Shown here: in pieces, positions 58,701-64,000 of the stretch
Position numbering within the stretch: the first letter of the stretch is position 1
Layout: every line of letters begins with the position of its first letter
From: Phanerodontia chrysosporium
Lineage: Eukaryota > Basidiomycota > Agaricomycetes > Polyporales > Phanerochaetaceae
Assembly (NCBI GenBank): GCA_001910725.1
Contig: MJGA01000003.1
Location: 1,612,001-1,676,000, forward strand
Direction: 5' to 3'
DNA length: 64,000 nucleotides
The notes under the pieces: model-generated
Told to the model about the DNA's origin: nothing
The model's input: only the letters and a program-made list of their open reading frames with translations
Database searches by the model: none
Position numbers and translations under genes: made by a program

Positions 58701-58832
58701 ACAAGGACCATATCAGTCGAGCAGAACTAGCTTTATGGATGTAAGTCAATTGATGATTCTAGCAAGATGATGCTGACCATCTATAGTATTGAACACCTTA
58801 ACAAGATGAAGAAAAAGCAAGCACAAGTGTAA
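55754..58832 (+). CDS. IQM-like calmodulin-binding protein, split by a hAT transposon
   Basis: Resembles plant IQM (IQ-motif) proteins. After MRIANPGASLKHSS an IQ motif reads AIRIQRVWRGKRRR. Then come YLESQHWLELIDGKHRYGAN, YYHRRWQQDDTDQNFFYWLD, LKECPREQLEQE, YLTPAQRLNYLIQIDNEGKL, DTWIYVTDKQ, NIFIGIKTPEAFQHSSF, LGGGLVTSAGLISVHEG and KLSPLSGHYR. This is the same order as in IQMs. The tail, FLDILEERGIDMHKDHIS and ELALWIIEHLNKMKKK, is found only after a 1.06-kb hAT element (57586-58646). That element splits the exon just after its acceptor; the downstream copy has no AG in front. Exons of 5 nt (56319-56323) and 8 nt (56610-56617) are needed for the conserved reading. The gene may be disrupted, or may splice to an inner acceptor near CTGGAG|GAACGT, which would keep frame but lose about ten residues. 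Confidence 0.72.
56319..56323 (+). other. 5-nt microexon (TGAAG) of the IQM-like gene
   Basis: Between the acceptor CAAATAG and donor GTCTGT. Completes Leu-Lys in the stretch HRYGAN-LK-YYHRRW, matching the conserved NLxxYY of IQM proteins. Confidence 0.6.
56610..56617 (+). other. 8-nt microexon (CGTATAGT) of the IQM-like gene
   Basis: Between the acceptor CAATAG and donor GTACGT. With a donor right after LEQE it gives LEQE-RIV-YLTPAQR, the same length as the family motif LxQxxIRYLxPxER. Confidence 0.55.
57586..58646 (+). mobile_element. Non-autonomous hAT-family DNA transposon
   Basis: Ends are near-perfect inverted repeats: AGTGTTGCCGGGTTC at 57586-57600 and the reverse complement of 58631-58646, AGTGTTGCCAGGGTTC. 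An 8-bp duplication flanks it, GCATTTTC (57578-57585) and GCATTTCC (58651-58658), one mismatch, with four extra bases AATT on the right. Both subterminal regions are packed with GGTTCGGGTTC-like repeats (57600-57740 and 58520-58620). The inside keeps only the C-terminal dimerisation part of a hAT transposase. Length about 1.06 kb; internally deleted. Confidence 0.85.
57987..58232 (+). pseudogene. hAT transposase fragment, C-terminal dimerisation domain
   Basis: About 81 codons: HHASEYLILSRMARDHLAIQ, then GSVVASERAFSSGKITGTAR, RNCLTFEALQLLKDGYR, ending SEDEL. The ASERAFSSG..T.RR core is the hallmark of the hAT dimerisation domain. No BED finger or catalytic core precedes it, so it is a remnant. 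A possible acceptor (TTATAG) sits just upstream. Confidence 0.85.
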
Positions 58833-58893
58833 CCTCGCCGTATGGGGTGAGACACTCAGTTCCGAGCAAGAATTAGCACAAGGTTTATTCTTT

Positions 58894-58972
58894 GAGCTGG
58901 GGGGAAGAGAATTAAGTACAGGATCACATGAGCTACTGAATACGCATACCTTCGAGCTGGGGGGAAGAGAAT
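58894..58972 (+). repeat. 19-bp direct repeat, two copies 60 bp apart
   Basis: GAGCTGGGGGGAAGAGAAT occurs at 58894-58912 and again at 58954-58972, identical, each preceded by TT(T/C). Too short to name an element. Confidence 0.8.
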
Positions 58973-59171
58973 GGAGACCACGACTCGAGGGCGAGGATTA
59001 TAAGAGTCCAGAAAAACAAGGTTCAAATGAAAGGGTGATGACGACAGAAGGAAGAAGTGGAGCTGAGAAGGGAAAGGCAGGCGCATATACAAAAAAGAAG
59101 GAATGTCAGGGCGTGTGGGTCCATGTGTATTTAGAATGTCCGTTCTGTACTACGGTCTGTGTCAATGTCCG

Positions 59172-59197
59172 TTGTAACCCAAGCGGTTGGGTTACAA
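59172..59197. repeat. Perfect inverted repeat (11-bp stem, 4-nt loop)
   Basis: TTGTAACCCAA, loop GCGG, TTGGGTTACAA. Could fold as a hairpin; not followed by a T-run, so not a simple terminator. May be the centre of a small fold-back element. Confidence 0.8.
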
Positions 59198-59546
59198 TAA
59201 GCTGTTAATGCTGGGAGAAGAACAGTGAAAAATACAACAGATAGTATCTGCAGGGCAATTTGACATTTGGACAACAGCGCAACTGAAAGGAACACAGATG
59301 TAGCCATCTCTGTACCAGCCAGCATACAGCAAGCAAGGTCAAGCCCAGTGCATTACACCGACCACTTTGCCAATACTACTAAGTCATACTTGTTCTGATG
59401 AAATCGTCATCTTTCACAAAGGAATGCCTAGGCTCCTACAATCCCAAGATTCTTGGTATGATTTAGTGCATGTGTTGACTGCTTCAGAGTTTAGCACTGA
59501 GACATATCATGCACTACTACCATATAAACCTCTAACCTAGCTGTAC

Positions 59547-60308
59547 TCAGGCTCTGCGCCACCTGCTCTCGACATTTGATATACCAACAGGAAGTGCTGC
59601 CTATGCATCATATAGACGAGGTTAGGTTACACGCTAGCAGGTCTAGAGTGTTAACACATGCCTTTTCATCATAGTCTACCCATTCGCCTTCGCTGAGATC
59701 GACCTCAGGGAACACTGTACCAGATTCTAGACCAACACATTTCCATATCCCCTGCATACATATTAGAATGCGCAATACATCCGACAAAGAAGACATACTC
59801 TTGGATCGAAACCAACGAACTCAAGCCCCCTACACTCAATGGTGAGGAGTGGAGAGAATTGACCATTCGCATCGGCAGAGTATGGGACGGTCGGCGACTT
59901 CTCATCGAACTTGGCAGAACTTTCGCGTTTGCACGACCCACAACGCCAGACAAAATTTGCGGTTGCGTTCTTACCACCCGATACCTCTGTCTCATCCTGA
60001 CGGCGCACATGTAGGGATGAGTCCATGAAATCGGCCCAGGTCACACACCTGACGGTTCACTCCGATGAACTTGGGATGCACTTCGTGACAGCTATTACAT
60101 TTCACCTTGAAAGGTTACGCAGAGACATATCAGTTTGCACAGCAGCTGCGGCTGTAGCTTGCGCGCACCTGGAAGAAATACTCGAAGGTATTCTCCGATG
60201 CAGGAGCGAGATCGGTGACATTCTCGAGCTCGGCTTTGATCTCCAAACAAAGTTTCTATGTGAACGTCAGCATACTACGTGCACCTTGGCAGCCCAACTC
60301 ACGACCAT
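59547..60308 (-). CDS. UPF0587/DUF866 zinc-binding protein (CZIB, C1orf123 family)
   Basis: Small conserved eukaryotic protein with two CxxC zinc pairs, role unknown. Exon 1 contributes only ATG GTC; then KLCLEIKAELENVTDLAP, VKCNSCHEVHPKFIGVNR (first CxxC), GKNATANFVWRCGSCKRES (second CxxC), PLLTIECRGLEFVGFDPR, GIWKCVGLESGTVFPEVDLS and EGEWVDYDEKA, ending in SLPVGISNVESRW and RRA. About 165 aa, six exons. The last intron fits best with donor GTGTTA after GCA T and acceptor GGCAG. A GC donor three codons earlier would also keep the frame but is less needed. Start 60308 and stop 59547. Confidence 0.9.
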
Positions 60309-60473
60309 GGCAGTGGATAGTATGAGTATGCCCCGATAGGCGTCCGTTGACTTTGGCGATTGCCAACCTTGCGCGATTGCCAAAAGCGGCACCCGTCGGT
60401 TTTATTCACGCGTGACGCCCGCCTTCCGTTCACTCACCGCCGCCACCCCAGACTCTCGCTCACTCAGCCCGCG

Positions 60474-61353
60474 ATGTTTGGCCTGGTGGCGACATGTCGC
60501 CCTGCTGCTCGCCAGAGCGTCCTGACTCGACACATTCATGCTACGCCCTCGGTGCAGGCGATTCGTCGATCGAAAGCGGCCATAAGGGAAGAGTGCCCAG
60601 TCGAGTCCGGAGACATGGAGCCCGCAGATATCCCAGACAACAGCTCGGTGGTTCACATGAGGTTTAGGCAGCAGCGGAAATACCTCTATTACATGCGTCT
60701 CATAGAGCATGAGCTCCCCCAGCTCGTCGGTGAGTTGCCTGCGCACTTCTGGGGTTGCACGAGCTCATGCACCGCAGCTTTCCGGAAGCCATTCGTACCT
60801 CCAGCACCGTCGCAACCGCTGATTGTTAGGTCCATCTCCTATGGTGGTGAAGAGCATCCTGTTACTCGCAAGAGGGTCATAGTTGTACCCGTCTCGCGAT
60901 TGCCTCTCGTCTCGAGCGCTGCCTTCCACGCTATCAAGCTGCTAGCAGGACCTCGTTGGTCTCATGAAGCACCGAAGGACTCGGGTATAGGACAGACGGA
61001 AGATACCGGCAAGCATGGATACATCAAAATCTCGTGCGAGGACTTCCCTGAGCCTGCAATGAACCTGAAGTGGGCGAGTGACGCTTTGGATAGACTGGTT
61101 CAGGAGGCCAACGTGAGTCAGCTCTTGATAAACAAGTCCACCTTCAACTCATTTGCCAATCTTTTTGTAGAACGCGAAGGACACATTCGCCGATGTACCT
61201 CTTGATAAGCGGCATCTCCAGGCAAAAGCCAGGAAAGCCAAGAAGGGTGATCATGTAAGGCGGCAGCGCGCCATCCGGCCCTCTATCAGAGACTTCCCAC
61301 AGGAATGGCTTCCTACGCGTTCCGTTGACTCATCTGCTGCTAGCACGCTGTAG
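60474..61353 (+). CDS. Mitochondrial small ribosomal subunit protein mS35 (Rsm24 family)
   Basis: Component of the mitoribosomal small subunit. Three exons, about 255 aa. The leader MFGLVATCRPAARQSVLTRH is basic and Ser/Ala-rich, as for mitochondrial import. The conserved core has VVHMRFRQQRKYLYYMRLIE, PLIVRSISYGGEEHPVTRK, VVPVSRLPLVSSAAFHAIK, LLAGPRWSHEAPKDSGIG and HGYIKISCEDFPEPAMNLKW, all typical of the S24/S35 domain. Introns of about 46 and 59 nt join LVA-FRKPF and EAN-NAKDTF. The gene diverges from UPF0587 with 165 bp between starts. Confidence 0.9.
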
Positions 61354-61543
61354 TTGCCCTGACTGCTTAGTACTCCGCTCGTCTCAGTATTCATGCATCA
61401 TGCTCTCGCCCTCCACAGGATTTGTAGTGCCGTCCGTCATGTGATCCTACCTCGGTCCCGCCTCGGGATTGCTTATCGTTGTCCTACCGTTCAAATACTC
61501 GGCAACGGCAGTTTGAGGACTTCGTATCACTTTCAGTAGCAGG

Positions 61544-62708
61544 ATGTCGGGGAAGAACGTCATTCGTGCGTCTGTAGTGCAGACATGCTCCGCTCAGTAC
61601 TCCCTACCTGCTACGCTCGACAAGCTTGACCACTTCACGCGCCAGGCCGCGCAGGAGGGTTCTCAATTGGCGGTGTTCCCTGAGGCATTGTACGTTCGCT
61701 GCTTGCCTGGCCTTGCGTGAGGCTGACTGTATTACAGCATAGGCGGTTATCCAAAGCATAGTCTGTTCGGCGCCTGCGTCGGTGACCGCTCCCCTGAGGG
61801 CAGGGATGAATTCCTCAGGTATTACAATGCCGCGATAGAGGTCCCTGACTCGGACGCCGTGAAACGAATGGAGGCAATCAGCCAGGAGACCGGTGTATTC
61901 CTCGTGGTTGGGGTCATTGAACGGGACCTGGGCACGCTGTATTGCACGGCAGTCTTCGTTGACCCCACCCACGGCTATGTGGCTAAGCACCGCAAGCTGG
62001 TTCCCACCGCTATGGAGAGGATTATCTGGGGGCAAGGCGATTCAACGACCCTACCGGTCTATGAGGGTTCGTTCACCTCGAAAGGTGAGGTCCACACCGT
62101 GAAGGCAAGAGTTTCGGCCACCATCTGCTGGTAAGTCCGCTGCCCCTGCACTACTGTCCTTCTCGTAGCTAATCCACCGATCAGGGAGAACTACATGCCA
62201 TTGCGTGCGTTCTTACGCCCAACCCCTAGTCACGCTACTCACTTTCACGCAGTTCGCACGTTTTATTATTCGCAAGGCACCCAGATTTATTGCGCCCCAA
62301 CGGTCGATCATCGACCTGTATGGCAGCACACGATGCACCACATTGCCCTCGAGGGACGCTGCTTCGTCCTTTCAGCGTGTCAATACGCTGAAGAGAAGGA
62401 TTTCCCTGACGATCATGCGGTAGCCGACCCGAGTGCTCGCGCGGCGTCCAATGTTATGATTGCGGGTGGCAGTGTCATCGTCAGCCCTCTCGGAAAGACT
62501 TTGGCAGGCCCTCTTCTGGGCAAGGAGGGCGTTCTGACTGCCGACCTGGACTTGGATGATGTGCCACGGGGCAAGTTCGACCTCGATGTTACCGGACATT
62601 ATTCCAGGCCCGATGGTGAGTGATTCGATCTTCCGTGCACGAATATCCATTGATCATATATCTATGACCATAGTATTCTCCTTTAAGTTACTGAAGAAGG
62701 ACGAATAG
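61544..62708 (+). CDS. Nitrilase (carbon-nitrogen hydrolase family)
   Basis: Hydrolyses nitriles to acids and ammonia; aliphatic versus aryl preference cannot be read from sequence. Five exons give about 310 aa. The catalytic triad is in place: Glu in AVFPEAL, Lys in AKHRKLVPT and Cys in SATICWENYMP. Other family landmarks are RASVVQTCSAQYS at the start, GGYPKHSLFGACVGDR, TGVFLVVGVIERD, ERIIWGQGD, GTQIYCAPTVDHR, ALEGRCFVLSACQ, GGSVIVSPLGK and LDLDDVPRGKFDLDVTGHYSRPD. The CWENYMPL and HYSRPDV signatures are those of true nitrilases, as against Nit2-type amidases. Intron positions keep frame; start 61544 (MSGKNVIRASV). No targeting signal. On the same strand as mS35 but with its own 190-bp upstream region. 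Confidence 0.93.
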
Positions 62709-63780
62709 AGTATGCACGACGTGGACTAAGCTACAATATGAAACTGTACATGGTTGCTGAAACATATCCTGAGCAAGGACGGACGGCTTTTCTCAGGCAG
62801 TAGCCTTGTATATTCAGGCCAAATACGTGGGCGATATCGCAATGTCCCTCACACTGAGGGCATTTCCATGTGTGGCCCTTCTCACTGTTTCTGTACTCGC
62901 TCTGCTTCTCATATCTGCTGAGCCCACATTAATGCGGGCGCACTCACTGCGACGGCATCGACCTCCAACCTCGAGGAGGGGCTGCTTGTGAATAGAGCGA
63001 GGTTGTCGATTGAGCGAATGGTTCATAAGGTTGAGGAGGAACCGCCGAACTCCATTGTCGACCAACGACCGGCGGAGACGAGCTCTGCCCTGCATGGTGC
63101 TAATACGCTCCGCTCCTCTGGTCGCACAATATATATACCCAACACGACGCCGCCGTGGTTGAGTGGAACCAGCGGACCATTGTGTGTGGAAACATGTCAG
63201 GCCAGAGTTCGCCGGAGACTTCGCTCTGGGCCGAGAAGAAAGCGGAAGGATACGCCAGGACGGTGATGAGCAGGCGAGCAGCGCGTACACCCCTCGCAGT
63301 GATCGTTCATATTGCCCTTGGAAAAGTGTGTGTTCTACACTGAGCGAGCATCCATCGTCGTCTCGCCTGTAGATGTCATCTGCCAGAGCCATGCGCAGCC
63401 CTCCCGTCGGTCGCTGCCTTAACTAGGGCGTGGCGTCTGAGCCTACGCCAAGCAAGCGCCCATTTGAATTCTTCGCCCAGAATACATGTCAGAATCGTAG
63501 CAAAGGATACTATGTCTGTAGTGGATGTAGCCTGTTGTGCAGTCAGTGTCGCGGCTGGAATATCTTCCGAAATTTCGCGAGTGATTGAGCCGGGGTGCGA
63601 ACAGAATCAGTTGGTTGTTGCCTAGACCAAGATGGGCGTGGTGACAAGCAACGGCAAACAACTCGAACGCCTTCACTCACATTCCTTCAACTTCATCCCA
63701 CCCTCGCTCTTCCTGCCGGCGTGAACGAAGGGCAACCCACTTTATATTCTTCTCGTCGTCCTTCAGCCTCTTGGTTTCTC
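62709..63780. other. Intergenic region with a possible zinc-finger remnant
   Basis: About 1.07 kb between the nitrilase and the septin. The largest minus-strand open frame (62814-63392) has no domain, but another minus frame at about 62738-62925 reads SRYEKQSEYRNSEKGHTW, KCPQCEGHC. It resembles the end of a 4CXXC_R1-type zinc finger. No upstream exons complete it. TATATATA at 63128-63135 could serve a promoter on either strand. Confidence 0.3.
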
Positions 63781-64000
63781 ATGACAGACTCATACGTTTC
63801 GTCCGCCAACGGCGACTCGCTCACTGCCAACAGCACGGGCAGGGCGAACGGCTCAAGCCCGTCTCTTGCGCAGCCGTCCGAAGCCAGCTCTACACCCATC
63901 ATCCGCAAAAAGCTCAACGGCTACGTTGGCTTTGCCAACCTACCGAATCAGGTTCATAGGAAGAGCGTGAGGAAAGGCTTCCAGTTCACCGCAATGGTTG
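63781..64000 (+). CDS. Septin, N-terminal part (cut by window end)
   Basis: GTP-binding filament protein of the septin ring at division sites and hyphal tips. The start [18 protein letters not shown] leads through a Ser-rich N-terminus to [20 protein letters not shown] and [11 protein letters not shown], the conserved polybasic/phospholipid-binding region just before the G1 P-loop, which lies beyond the window. No intron is seen before the edge. TTTATATT at about 63740, 40 bp upstream, may be a TATA element. Which septin group it belongs to cannot be decided from 73 residues, though [11 protein letters not shown] fits CDC3/CDC12-like members. Confidence 0.9.
   Translation, partial: MTDSYVSSANGDSLTANSTGRANGSSPSLAQPSEASSTPIIRKKLNGYVGFANLPNQVHRKSVRKGFQFTAMV

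Larger units (their letters stand above)
58833..59546. other. Intergenic region with a direct repeat and a hairpin
   Basis: About 700 bp, AT-richer than the rest. Contains a 19-bp direct repeat and an 11-bp-stem hairpin (listed separately). A minus-strand open frame over the repeats has no known domain. It may be remains of mobile elements, being next to the hAT copy. Confidence 0.4.

Noticed and set aside
59595..59665. GC-AG intron in UPF0587 (AAG|GCATGT)
   Set aside because: A GT donor one codon further (GCA T|GTGTTA) with acceptor GGCAG gives a protein of the same conserved length (DEKASLPVG), so the rarer type is not needed.
1..64000. CRISPR arrays, prophage, bacterial operons
   Set aside because: Introns, signal sequences and gene families are eukaryotic throughout; no regular short repeats with spacers were seen.

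Overview
The window is a gene-dense piece of a filamentous basidiomycete chromosome, most likely a wood-decaying agaricomycete. The evidence is many 45-65 nt GT-AG introns, exons down to 5-8 nt, genes packed on both strands, and typical fungal families: a CAS1-type O-acetyltransferase, a PABA synthase fusion, a BCK1-type MAPKKK, a septin, and a CE15 glucuronoyl esterase that cuts lignin-carbohydrate esters. I recognise about 28 protein genes. Exon joins were made by hand from splice signals and family conservation.

Layout. 1-8.7 kb: 3' end of an unknown gene, UBC12, a 2OG-Fe(II) oxygenase, secreted CE15, a 72-aa conserved protein and a DUF6593-like protein. 9-19 kb: PABA synthase, TTI1, dCMP deaminase and RNase P/MRP subunit POP3. 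19-31 kb: a GNAT, an arrestin-like adaptor, a stress-type SDR, VTA1, an unrecognised coiled-coil protein and a REXO4-like protein without its active site. 31-44 kb: a mitochondrial helical-repeat protein, Cut8/STS1, a snoRNA host transcript, CAS1, a rhomboid protease and a dienelactone-hydrolase-like protein. 44-55 kb: an ankyrin-DIL protein, RRP15, GID8 with an intronic snoRNA, and BCK1. 55-64 kb: an IQM-like calmodulin-binding protein broken by a hAT element, UPF0587/CZIB, mitoribosomal mS35, a nitrilase and the start of a septin.

The genes are mostly independent housekeeping loci and do not form a metabolic cluster. There is a ribosome/RNA theme: RRP15, POP3, mS35, two box C/D snoRNAs and the REXO4-like protein. 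There is also a proteostasis theme: UBC12, GID8, Cut8, VTA1 and the rhomboid.

The most notable observations are: (i) two intronic box C/D snoRNAs, each with one guide to 18S and one to 25S rRNA; (ii) a hAT insertion with an 8-bp target duplication that splits an IQM exon at its 5' edge; (iii) 5-, 6- and 8-nt microexons; (iv) a REXO4-family protein with nearly all DEDDh catalytic residues replaced; and (v) about ten apparent one-base losses in short G/C runs across otherwise conserved genes. The last pattern points to systematic homopolymer errors more than to many pseudogenes.
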